Assembly (NCBI RefSeq): GCF_025148635.1
Contig: NZ_CP102269.1
Location: 3,658,001-3,722,000 of the forward strand
Direction of reading: 5' to 3'
Length of the DNA stretch: 64,000 nt
DNA from: Butyricimonas virosa
Lineage (GTDB): Bacteria; Bacteroidota; Bacteroidia; Bacteroidales; Marinifilaceae
Each line of letters opens with the position of its first letter. Position 1 is the first letter of the stretch. The notes under the pieces are model-generated. The model ran no database searches, had not been told where the DNA came from, and saw nothing but the letters and a program-made list of their open reading frames with translations. A program made the translations under genes and the position numbers. Of the stretch, positions 49,178 through 57,009 are shown piece by piece.

Positions 49178-49292
49178 CAAAAAAGGTTCGTTTAACGAAT
49201 CAAAAAATGATAGTGTAAAGTGGTTGTCAGACCCGTAAAGTGGGGACTGGTTGCAGGGACTGTCTAAATATCGTTTAGGCAGTCCTTTTGCT
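49178..49292 (+). ncRNA. Candidate small RNA, about 115 nt
   Basis: The span from the expected start after the promoter to the terminator has no reading frame beyond a few codons. It shows three possible hairpins: GGTTCGTTTAACGAATC (49185-49201), CAGACCC paired with GGGGACTG (about 49228-49248), and the terminator stem. A 20-base-period direct repeat GTAAAGTGG occurs at 49215-49223 and 49235-49243. No known RNA family is recognised. It may act in trans, since the flanking genes point toward or away from it. Confidence 0.65.
49257..49289. terminator. Terminator of the small RNA candidate
   Basis: GGACTGTCTAAA (49257-49268) pairs with TTTAGGCAGTCC (49274-49285), 12 pairs with one G-T wobble, 5-base loop, then TTTT. 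It may also stop leftward transcription from queF. Confidence 0.9.
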
Positions 49293-49299
49293 ATTTACC

Positions 49300-49338
49300 A
49301 ACTACCCCCTCCAACTCCCCCTTACACAGGGGGAGAGC
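49300..49338 (+). repeat. Family 1 repeat, half copy (copy E)
   Basis: AACTACCCCCTCCAACTCCC followed by CCTTACACAGGGGGAG matches the left arm of copies C and D. The right arm is missing. It lies between the small RNA and the 3' end of queF. Confidence 0.85.
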
Positions 49339-49355
49339 TGATTACTAATTGGTTG

Positions 49356-50231
49356 CTATTGTCTTAATAATTTCTGAGTTAATATTTCCGGGGCTTGGAG
49401 ATGTTCCGGGAGGTATTCTGCTTGGTTGGCTCGGGAGGGACAGATGTCGATGCCTCCACGACGGGTGTAGATACAGGATACCGCGAGAATCTCCGGGTGG
49501 AAGAGGTCCCACAAGCGTTTGTAGGTCATTTCACATATCTCTTCGTGGAAGTGGTTCTCGTTTCGCAGGGAGACGATGTATTTCAAGAGGGAGGCATGAT
49601 CCGGCAGGCGGTCGGCTTGCATATGGATGTAGATGCTGCCCCAATCGGGTTGTTTCGTGATTTTGCAGTTACTCCGTAACAGGTGGCTGCCTACCTTGAT
49701 TTCCCCTCTTCCGGTTGTCCGGCTTTCCAGTAATGCCGGGTTTTCATTGTACTCGGTGAAGGTTTCCCGTTCGATACCGGGCGTGGTTTCCAGCAGCGTG
49801 TAGTCTTGAAAATCAAAATACGTTTTTTCGGGAACCTGACGGAAAAACGTGGCCTCTACACGGGTTTGCAGTATTTGTTCGAGGTCCGATTTCACGGTTT
49901 GGAGATATGTTTCTATGCCCGATGGAATGTCTTCCCCGAGGCGGGTCATGTTTAAGGAGTTCAAGTATAGTTTCAGCGATTTACTTTCCACGATACACGG
50001 GCTGTTGGCCGGGTAGATCAGTTTTAGAACCCCACATACGGGTAATCCATTTCGAGTTAAGAATCCTGCTTCATAGGCGTGCCAAGTGTCGAATCCTCGG
50101 AACAATTCTTCCGGGGTATGAATATCGTAAATCTCCCGGTTTAGGTTCCGTGGGACCGGAACGAGAATTGACGGGCAATAATCAGTCGGGTAGGCAACTT
50201 GTTGACCGAGGACTTTGGATTCAATACTCAT
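49356..50231 (-). CDS. queF: NADPH-dependent 7-cyano-7-deazaguanine reductase (long form)
   Basis: A 291-residue enzyme that reduces preQ0 to preQ1 on the way to queuosine in tRNA. It is the long two-domain (YqcD/E. coli) type. The N-terminal half has PCIVESKSLKLYLNS, the substrate-binding QueF motif. The C-terminal half has SNCKITKQPDWGSIYI, with the catalytic cysteine and aspartate, and ENHFHEEICE. It starts 2 bases after the stop of the upstream exporter gene on the same strand. Confidence 0.94.
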   Translation of the reverse strand: MSIESKVLGQQVAYPTDYCPSILVPVPRNLNREIYDIHTPEELFRGFDTWHAYEAGFLTRNGLPVCGVLKLIYPANSPCIVESKSLKLYLNSLNMTRLGEDIPSGIETYLQTVKSDLEQILQTRVEATFFRQVPEKTYFDFQDYTLLETTPGIERETFTEYNENPALLESRTTGRGEIKVGSHLLRSNCKITKQPDWGSIYIHMQADRLPDHASLLKYIVSLRNENHFHEEICEMTYKRLWDLFHPEILAVSCIYTRRGGIDICPSRANQAEYLPEHLQAPEILTQKLLRQ

Positions 50232-50233
50232 GA

Positions 50234-52057
50234 TCAGAAGTTTTGCATATTGTATAATTTCGTATAGATGCCGTCCAGTGCCAACAGTTCTTCATGGCGT
50301 CCCCGTTCCACGATTTTACCCTCATGGAAGACGCAGATCATGTCAGCGTTGCGGATCGTTGAGAGACGATGGGCCACGACGATGGAGGTGCGGTTTTTCA
50401 TCAGGTTATCGAGGGCCTCCTGCACGAGCTTTTCAGACTCGGTGTCCAGCGCAGAGGTCGCCTCGTCAAGGATCATGATGGGTGGGTTTTTCAACACGGC
50501 CCGGGCGATGCTCAAGCGTTGGCGTTGTCCACCGCTTAACTTGCCTCCGCGGTCCCCGATACAGGTGTCATACCCTTTCTCGGTTTGCATGATGAACTCG
50601 TGGGCATTGGCAATACGGGCTGCCCGTTCAACTTCTTCCCGGGTGGCCGATTCAACGCCAAAGGCGATGTTATTAAAGATAGTATCGTTGAAGAGGATCG
50701 GGTCTTGGTTCACGTTCCCCATGAGTTCGCGTAAACCATGTAATGACACATCCTTGATGTTGATGCCATCGATCAGGATTTCACCCTTGATCACGTCGTA
50801 GAAACGGGGCAGGAGATCGACAAAGGTACTCTTCCCGGAGCCGGATTGTCCGACGAGGGCAACGGTCTGTCCTTTTCCTATTTTGACATTCACGTCCTTT
50901 AGGACAGTGCGGTCCGGACGGTAAGCAAAACTCACGTTGCGGTATTCGATTTCTTTGTTGAATCCGTTTAACGGTTTCGGTTGTTCGGGTTCCAGTATGG
51001 TTGATTCGGCATTTAGTATCTGGTCGATACGGTCCATGGCGGCGGCTCCTTTCTGGATGCTGTATAGTGCCGTGGAGAATTGTTTTGCCGGGTTGATGAT
51101 CGAGTAGAAGAGGGCGATGTAGGCGATGAAGCTTGAAGCGTCCATGAGAGGTGTCTGCCCGAGAATAAGAAGGCCACCGAACCACACGACGATTACCACG
51201 ACGATGGTTCCGAGGAATTCACTCATCGGGTGAGCGAGTGAACGACGCCACATCAAACGGTTCATGATCTGACGATACTGTTCATTATGCGAGGTGAAGA
51301 GTTTATCCATTTTATCCTCGGCGTTGAATGCTTTGATCACGCGGAGGCCGGAAAGGGTTTCCTCGATGTTGGACAGAATTTCGCCCATCTTGTCCTGCCC
51401 TTCCTTGGAGCGCTTTTTCAAGGTCTTTCCCACTTTACCGATCAAGGTACCCATGATGGGTAGTAGTACCAGCACGAATAGGGTCAGTTGCCAGCTCATG
51501 AAGATCATTCCGGAGAGGTAGATCAGGATGATGATGGGGTTCTGGAAGAACATTTCCAGCGAGTTCATGATGGAGTTCTCCACTTCCTGCACGTCACCCG
51601 TGGTACGGGCGATGATGTCTCCCTTGCGTTCTTCGGAGAAGAAGGGAAGAGGCAATGATAATATCTTTTGGTATATTTTCCGACGAATATCCCGCACGAC
51701 ACCATTCCGGATAAACACGATCTCGTAGGAGGCGAGGTAGGAGAATCCGGTTTTGAATAAAGCGGCCAGCACGAAGAAACCACCAGCAAATAGTAAGGTG
51801 GTTGATGCGGAAAAATGTTGTTTTGATAGCGTGACGTAATAGTTGAAGTTCGTCATCAAGCTCTCCTTGTTGAGTTCGAATGGTACGAGTTCTGTTACTT
51901 CTTCCGTCACGTTGAAAAGGATGTTTAGCACGGGTACGAGTAACACGAACGAAACAGAGCCGAAAGCGGCGGAAAGAATATTGTAGAATATGTTTTTTCC
52001 GAGTCTGGATTTGTAAGGAGGGATGAACCTCTTCAAAATTTGTATGAAATCACGCAT
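50234..52057 (-). CDS. ABC exporter, MsbA-like (fused permease and ATPase)
   Basis: A 607-residue half-exporter. Six membrane helices occupy about 15-330, including FFSEERKGDIIARTTGDVQEVE between helices 2 and 3. The ATPase domain (about 365-600) has Walker A GQSGSGKST, the Q-loop NVNQDPILF, the signature KLSGGQRQR, Walker B IMILDEATSALD and the H-loop VAHRLST. It resembles MsbA/lipid exporters. It could flip lipid A or export a drug or lipid; cargo cannot be fixed from sequence. Its start is preceded by AATTTAGAATTTGAAATTTA, one of the AT-rich leaders. Confidence 0.92.
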   Translation of the reverse strand: MRDFIQILKRFIPPYKSRLGKNIFYNILSAAFGSVSFVLLVPVLNILFNVTEEVTELVPFELNKESLMTNFNYYVTLSKQHFSASTTLLFAGGFFVLAALFKTGFSYLASYEIVFIRNGVVRDIRRKIYQKILSLPLPFFSEERKGDIIARTTGDVQEVENSIMNSLEMFFQNPIIILIYLSGMIFMSWQLTLFVLVLLPIMGTLIGKVGKTLKKRSKEGQDKMGEILSNIEETLSGLRVIKAFNAEDKMDKLFTSHNEQYRQIMNRLMWRRSLAHPMSEFLGTIVVVIVVWFGGLLILGQTPLMDASSFIAYIALFYSIINPAKQFSTALYSIQKGAAAMDRIDQILNAESTILEPEQPKPLNGFNKEIEYRNVSFAYRPDRTVLKDVNVKIGKGQTVALVGQSGSGKSTFVDLLPRFYDVIKGEILIDGINIKDVSLHGLRELMGNVNQDPILFNDTIFNNIAFGVESATREEVERAARIANAHEFIMQTEKGYDTCIGDRGGKLSGGQRQRLSIARAVLKNPPIMILDEATSALDTESEKLVQEALDNLMKNRTSIVVAHRLSTIRNADMICVFHEGKIVERGRHEELLALDGIYTKLYNMQNF

Positions 52058-52090
52058 TGAAGGGAATTTAGAATTTGAAATTTAGAATTT

Positions 52091-52138
52091 AAAATGGAGG
52101 ATTGAAAACAAGGATATGCATTTTCAATTCTCCATTTT
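52091..52138 (-). terminator. Hairpin between purB and the ABC exporter gene
   Basis: AAAATGGAGGATTGAAAA (52091-52108) pairs with TTTTCAATTCTCCATTTT (52121-52138), 18 pairs including one G-T. It lies 9 bases after the purB stop, read leftward. No long T-run follows, but the A/T-rich stem base could serve. Confidence 0.65.
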
Positions 52139-52146
52139 CGAGTGTA

Positions 52147-53487
52147 TTATAGTTTGCCCGTGTAGTTTGACGGGCTGATTTGTTTGAGTTGTTCTTTCAA
52201 CTCGGCAGATACGTCAAGCGTGTCGATAAACTCGGCGATGGAGGCTTGTGTTACCTTGCTGTTGGTACGGGTAAGGGCTTTTAATGCCTCGTACGGGTTG
52301 GGGTAAGCTTCGCGGCGAAGTATGGTCTGGATGGCTTCGGCTACCACGGCCCAGTTATCCTCTAGGTCTGCCTCGATGGCCGCCTTGTTGATGATCAGTT
52401 TGTTCAATCCTTTCAGCGTGGATTTGAAGGCGATGATCGTGTGGGCCAAGGGTACCCCGATGTTACGTAAGACGGTGGAATCCGTGAGGTCGCGTTGCAG
52501 ACGGGAGATCGGCAGTTTGTTACTGAGGTGATCAAGCACTGCATTTGCTATTCCTAGGTTACCTTCCGAGTTCTCGAAGTCGATCGGGTTTACCTTGTGG
52601 GGCATGGCTGACGAGCCAACCTCTCCGGCCTTGATTTTTTGTTTGAAGTAGGTCATGGAGATATACGTCCAGAAGTCACGATCCAAGTCCACCACGATGT
52701 TGTTGATGCGGCGCAGGTTGTCGAACACGGCGGCAAAGTTGTCGTAGTTGGATATTTGGGTGGTGTATTGTTCCCGCTCTATTTTCAGTTTTTCGGTGAG
52801 GAACTTGTTGGCAAATGCAGTCCAGTCGATCTCAGGGTAAGCCACGTTGTGGGCGTTGAAGTTCCCGGTGGCACCTCCGAATTTACCGGAACAAGCTACT
52901 TTTTTCAGTAATTCCAGTTGTTTGGTCAGACGATAGACGAATACACGGATCTCTTTACCCAATCGAGTCGGAGATGCCGGTTGCCCATGGGTCTTTGCCA
53001 GCATAGGTACGTCTTTCCACTCTTCGGCCAGCTCTTCGAGTTTGGCAATCAGTTCGTCAATCACGGGGTAGTACACGTCGTGAATGGCATCGCGGAAAGA
53101 ACAGGGTACTGCCGTGTTGTTGATGTCTTGTGAAGTTAACCCGAAGTGTATGAATTCTTTGTACTCGTGGAGGTTCAGTGCGTCGAACCGTTCCTTAATG
53201 AAGTATTCCACAGCTTTCACGTCGTGGTTGGTTACTTTCTCGATGTCTTTGATCTTTTGGGCATCCTCGACGGTAAAGTCCAGGTATATTTCTTTCAAGT
53301 TGTCAAACAGCGCGTGGTCGAATCCCCGTAATTGTGGTAACGGTAACTCGCAGAGAGCGATGAAGTATTCAACCTCTACCATTACCCTGTAACGAATCAG
53401 GGCACTCTCGGAAAAGTAGTTTGCCAGGCTATCTACTTTGTCCCTGTATCTGCCGTCAACCGGCGAAATTGCTGTTAATGCTTGCAT
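52147..53487 (-). CDS. purB: Adenylosuccinate lyase
   Basis: A 446-residue lyase acting twice in purine synthesis (SAICAR to AICAR, adenylosuccinate to AMP). Motifs are SPVDGRYRDKVDSLANYFSE at the N-terminus, TNHDVKAVEYFIKE, TSQDINNTA, MLAKTHGQPASPTRLGKE and the signature GSSAMPHKVNPIDFENSEGN with the catalytic serine loop. Length and motifs match the E. coli-type enzyme. Confidence 0.96.
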   Translation of the reverse strand: MQALTAISPVDGRYRDKVDSLANYFSESALIRYRVMVEVEYFIALCELPLPQLRGFDHALFDNLKEIYLDFTVEDAQKIKDIEKVTNHDVKAVEYFIKERFDALNLHEYKEFIHFGLTSQDINNTAVPCSFRDAIHDVYYPVIDELIAKLEELAEEWKDVPMLAKTHGQPASPTRLGKEIRVFVYRLTKQLELLKKVACSGKFGGATGNFNAHNVAYPEIDWTAFANKFLTEKLKIEREQYTTQISNYDNFAAVFDNLRRINNIVVDLDRDFWTYISMTYFKQKIKAGEVGSSAMPHKVNPIDFENSEGNLGIANAVLDHLSNKLPISRLQRDLTDSTVLRNIGVPLAHTIIAFKSTLKGLNKLIINKAAIEADLEDNWAVVAEAIQTILRREAYPNPYEALKALTRTNSKVTQASIAEFIDTLDVSAELKEQLKQISPSNYTGKL

Positions 53488-53561
53488 ATTTATTTGTTTT
53501 TCACGTTATTGTTAAATCAAGGAATTTACTTTCTCACGCGAAAGTACAAAATAGTTCGTAA

Positions 53562-53600
53562 AGTTCATAAGGTCTGGAAAGTTTATAGACTTTATGAACT
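53562..53600. repeat. AT-rich palindrome in the purB/EI24 divergent region
   Basis: AGTTCATAAGGTCT (53562-53575) and AGACTTTATGAACT (53587-53600) pair with one G-T wobble. It shares the TTCATAAGG and CTTTATGAACT words with 27663-27686. It lies between divergent genes, so a terminator role is unlikely. Confidence 0.65.
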
Positions 53601-53671
53601 CTAAGGCCGTGTCGTTGCCTTGATGTTTGCGAAAAAATGTTTAAGTTTACGGGAAATTTAATGCACTGTTT

Positions 53672-54460
53672 ATGGGTTTTGCACGAGATTTTTCGAGAGG
53701 AATAAGAGCATACGGGAAGGCGATAAGTTTATTGTTTTCTAGTAAGTTGTGGTATTTTATGCTTTTCCCGGTGGTGATTGTCATCGTGTTGTTCGTGGCC
53801 GGTAATTATGCCGTGGGGTATTTGGGGGACGGACTTTCCGGTGTGATCGAGGCGAAAATGACGGAGTGGATCGAGGGTATATCGTGGTTGGAATGGGTGT
53901 CGGGAGTGGCTGGATTTTTAGTAAAGTTGTTAACCCGTTTCCTGTATTATATACTATTTATTTCGTTTGGGGGATATGTGGTAATGGTGGTGATGTCACC
54001 TGTTTACTCGTGGCTTTCGGAACGGACGGAAGAAATTGTGTCGGGACGGGAATACTCGTTTAATTTGAAACAGTTGTTTTGGGAAATCGGACGGGGTATT
54101 GCAATTTCGTTACGTTGTATGATCCTGCAATTACTTGTGATGATTGTGTTGTTTTTCGGTTCTTTTATTCCTTTGGCCGGATTGGTTATGCCTGTGCTGA
54201 CTTTTGGAGTAGGGGCTTATTTTTACGGGTTTGCTTTTATGGATTATGCTGTGGAGAGGAAGCGTTTCCGGGTGAAGGAGAGTGTTCGTTATATGCGACA
54301 TAATGCGGGAAGCGTGACGGCTATCGGGACGGTGTTTGCTTTGTCGTTGATGATTCCGTGGGGAAGTATCGTGGTTTGTAGTTTCGTGTCGTTGCTTTCG
54401 GTTGTGGCGGGAACGGTGGTTGTGGAGAAACAGTTAAACGAGGAAAATATTAAAAAATAA
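53672..54460 (+). CDS. EI24/CysZ-like membrane protein
   Basis: A 262-residue integral membrane protein of the EI24 family. Hydrophobic segments lie at about 30-52, 75-110, 140-170 and 220-250, with the family stretch VVMSPVYSWLSERTEEIVSG. Relatives include CysZ, a sulfate transporter, but family membership does not settle a substrate. It is followed 9 bases later by the NfeD protease gene, with which it is probably co-transcribed. Confidence 0.85.
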   Translation: MGFARDFSRGIRAYGKAISLLFSSKLWYFMLFPVVIVIVLFVAGNYAVGYLGDGLSGVIEAKMTEWIEGISWLEWVSGVAGFLVKLLTRFLYYILFISFGGYVVMVVMSPVYSWLSERTEEIVSGREYSFNLKQLFWEIGRGIAISLRCMILQLLVMIVLFFGSFIPLAGLVMPVLTFGVGAYFYGFAFMDYAVERKRFRVKESVRYMRHNAGSVTAIGTVFALSLMIPWGSIVVCSFVSLLSVVAGTVVVEKQLNEENIKK

Positions 54461-54469
54461 AAGAATTAC

Positions 54470-55873
54470 ATGATGAGAAAGTGGCTGGTAGTTTTGATTT
54501 TGTTGGTGGGAAGTCTGTCGGCGTTTGCTGTGGAGGGGAAGGATGAATCTAGGGAGAATCGGGAACTGGTTTACAAGGTGGATATTAAGGACGAGATCGG
54601 TCCTAGTATATGGCGGTTGGTGAAAAGGTCTTTTGACCGGGCTACGGACGAAAATGCAGATGTTATCTTGGTACATATGAACACGTACGGAGGAATGGTG
54701 GTGTATGCCGATTCTCTGCGTAGCTTGATATTGAATTACCCGAAACCGGTGTGGGTGTTTATTGATAACAATGCAGCCTCCGCGGGGGCGCTGATTTCTA
54801 TTGCCTGTGATCGTATTTATATGCGGGAGGGGGCGAATATAGGTGCGGCAACAGTTGTGAACCAAACGGGGGATGCCATGCCCGATAAGTACCAGTCATA
54901 TATGCGATCGATGATTCGGGCCACGGCTCAGGCGCATGGGAAAGATACTGTGATGGAGAACGGGCAAAGTGTGATTCGTTGGAAACGGGATCCGAGGATT
55001 GCCGAAGCTATGGTGGACGAGCGGGTTGTGGTCGAGGGGGTAACGGATAGTGGGAAAGTGGTAACGTTTACTCCGCATGAGGCGATGCAATACGGGTTCT
55101 GTGACGGGATTGCGGAGAATGTGGCAGAAGTGTTGCAAAAAGAGGGTGTTACGAATTACGAGTTACACGAGTATAAACCGACGACGATGGATCGGTTTAT
55201 CGGATTTTTAATTAGCCCGATCGTGCAAGGGATTCTGATCATGATTATTATCGGGGGAATTTATTTCGAGTTACAGACTCCGGGAATTGGGTTTCCCTTG
55301 GTGGCTGCGATAACAGCGTGTTTGTTGTATTTTGCCCCGTTGTATCTGGAGGGAATGGCAAATTACGTGGAGATGATCTTGTTTGTGGTGGGGATTATCC
55401 TACTGCTGCTGGAGATCTTCGTGATACCGGGTTTCGGTGTCTCCGGGGTACTGGGAATTGTTTGCGTGGTGGCGTCGTTGGTATTGGCGGGGATTGATGA
55501 TTTCACGTTTGATTTCTTGCCGGATTTCACAAGTGCTATTATTCGCTCGTTGTTTTTCGTGGTGAGTTGTTCGTTACTCTCGCTGTTCGGGAGTATTTGG
55601 TTGAGCCGAAAATTGTTTGGTTCCCGGCGATTGAATTTTGCCCTTCATGCAGAGCAGAAAGTGGAGGATGGTTTCGTGGGCGTGGATATGGCGGCAAAGG
55701 AAGAGATCGGTAAAGAGGGAATTGCATTCACGGATTTACGTCCGGCGGGGAAGGTAATGATCGGAAACGAGGTGTATGATGCCGTGTCAGACACGGGTGC
55801 TTTTATCGAGAGAGGAAAAGTGGTACGGGTGGTTAAATACCAGGCTGGGCAGGTTTACGTGGTTATGAGTTAG
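54470..55873 (+). CDS. NfeD-family membrane-bound serine protease (ClpP class)
   Basis: A 467-residue long-form NfeD. A signal peptide (about 1-20) is followed by a ClpP-class protease domain (about 35-230) with NTYGGMV, the nucleophile Ser104 in NNAASAGALIS, and a candidate catalytic lysine near 140 (DAMPDKYQSY). Four or more membrane helices run at about 245-400. The C-terminal 70 residues are the soluble NfeD OB-fold domain (GIAFTDLRPAGKVMIGNEVY). Such proteases cut membrane-associated substrates such as stomatins. This window also has a short NfeD with a flotillin at 12938-15001, a separate pair. Confidence 0.92.
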   Translation: MMRKWLVVLILLVGSLSAFAVEGKDESRENRELVYKVDIKDEIGPSIWRLVKRSFDRATDENADVILVHMNTYGGMVVYADSLRSLILNYPKPVWVFIDNNAASAGALISIACDRIYMREGANIGAATVVNQTGDAMPDKYQSYMRSMIRATAQAHGKDTVMENGQSVIRWKRDPRIAEAMVDERVVVEGVTDSGKVVTFTPHEAMQYGFCDGIAENVAEVLQKEGVTNYELHEYKPTTMDRFIGFLISPIVQGILIMIIIGGIYFELQTPGIGFPLVAAITACLLYFAPLYLEGMANYVEMILFVVGIILLLLEIFVIPGFGVSGVLGIVCVVASLVLAGIDDFTFDFLPDFTSAIIRSLFFVVSCSLLSLFGSIWLSRKLFGSRRLNFALHAEQKVEDGFVGVDMAAKEEIGKEGIAFTDLRPAGKVMIGNEVYDAVSDTGAFIERGKVVRVVKYQAGQVYVVMS

Positions 55874-55880
55874 ATGCCGG

Positions 55881-56927
55881 TTATTTGATCTTTTTCAACA
55901 GGCGATTGTATTCGTGTAAAAAGTTCGGGGTGAAGATGTTAGCATCTGCATTTTGTTCGATCTCTTTGCGTGACCAGAAACGCCCCTCGTCCACTTCATC
56001 GTTATTGATGTGAATGGCGTCATGAGAGGTACAAAGAAAGGGGAATACGAGTTCTCGTTCGCGGGAACTCTCCCACACGTAGGAACCGAGGAAACGGGCC
56101 TTAAATTTCGTGATACCCAATTCTTCGAAAGTTTCCCGTTTTAAAGCATCTTCTATTTTCTCTCCCAATGCAACGTGACCACCCACGGCAGTATCCCACA
56201 TTCCGGGAAGAAAGTTCTTTTTCATGCTGCGTTTTTGCAGGTAAATATCCCCTTGTCCGTTGATCAGGTGGAGATGCACGACGGGATGCAGGAGCATGGA
56301 ACCGGAATGACAACTTCTACGGGTTGCTTTACCGACGACTTCGCCTTTCTCGTTCACGATAGGTAACCATTCGTCTTGACTGGCTGCTTTGGCAAGTAGT
56401 CTGTTCTTAACAAACAGCGTGAGGAAGAATAGGGCAATCAGAATATACAATAGAGGTCCTTCTATGAATTGATGTATTTCTTCGTCAAAGATAAAGGCAG
56501 AAGTGAAAGCTAGGACGGTATGCAATACGAGCAGGTAAAATAGCAGGCGTAGCATCCGGTGCATGGCTTGTTGCTGTTCCGGGGTGATCTGTAATGTCTT
56601 GCGGTATGATTCGGGCAATGTCTGAGTCATGTCCGCTTTCGAAAATGCAAATATCCCGATTAGCACGCACATGGCAGCTTCCACGATGGTTTGTTGTATC
56701 CTCTCAAATGAAGTTCCTTCGAGTAACACGCTGACTGCCGCAAGGGCAATGAAGAACAGGGTGTTGAAGAGTGTCATCTTGTTGATACGCTTCTCCCTCA
56801 TCCATGAATAGAAAAACTCTCCGGCTCCTAACACGATCACGGCTATTAAACCGATTTTCGGACCAAGAAACTCTTCAGCAATAAAGTATAGAAGAATAAG
56901 GATAAAGGAGGGGAGAAGGGACTTCAT
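55881..56927 (-). CDS. Membrane protein fused to a Nudix hydrolase domain
   Basis: A 348-residue two-part protein. Residues 1 to about 180 are hydrophobic, with around six membrane segments (LLPSFILILLYFIAEEF onward), perhaps like YciB/septation-A proteins but not certainly. About 190-348 is a Nudix domain with the full box GHVALGEKIEDALKRETFEE followed by LGI (pattern Gx5Ex7REUxEExGU), and the IPP-isomerase-like opening EWLPIVNEKGEVVGKATRR. A membrane-anchored Nudix enzyme is uncommon. Its substrate is unknown; a lipid-linked or isoprenoid diphosphate is a speculative fit. Confidence 0.85.
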   Translation of the reverse strand: MKSLLPSFILILLYFIAEEFLGPKIGLIAVIVLGAGEFFYSWMREKRINKMTLFNTLFFIALAAVSVLLEGTSFERIQQTIVEAAMCVLIGIFAFSKADMTQTLPESYRKTLQITPEQQQAMHRMLRLLFYLLVLHTVLAFTSAFIFDEEIHQFIEGPLLYILIALFFLTLFVKNRLLAKAASQDEWLPIVNEKGEVVGKATRRSCHSGSMLLHPVVHLHLINGQGDIYLQKRSMKKNFLPGMWDTAVGGHVALGEKIEDALKRETFEELGITKFKARFLGSYVWESSRERELVFPFLCTSHDAIHINNDEVDEGRFWSRKEIEQNADANIFTPNFLHEYNRLLKKIK

Positions 56928-56966
56928 GCAATTGAAAATTGAGAATTGAAAATGGAAAATTAAAAG

Positions 56967-57001
56967 ACAGGTTACAAGTTAATATTTAACTTGTAACCTG
57001 T
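56967..57001 (-). terminator. Terminator of the nad-pheT operon
   Basis: ACAGGTTACAAGTTAA (56967-56982) and TTAACTTGTAACCTGT (56986-57001) form a perfect 16-bp stem with a 3-base loop. Read leftward it follows the pheT stop by 8 bases and is followed by CTTTTAATTTTCC. Confidence 0.9.
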
Positions 57002-57009
57002 AGACTTAA

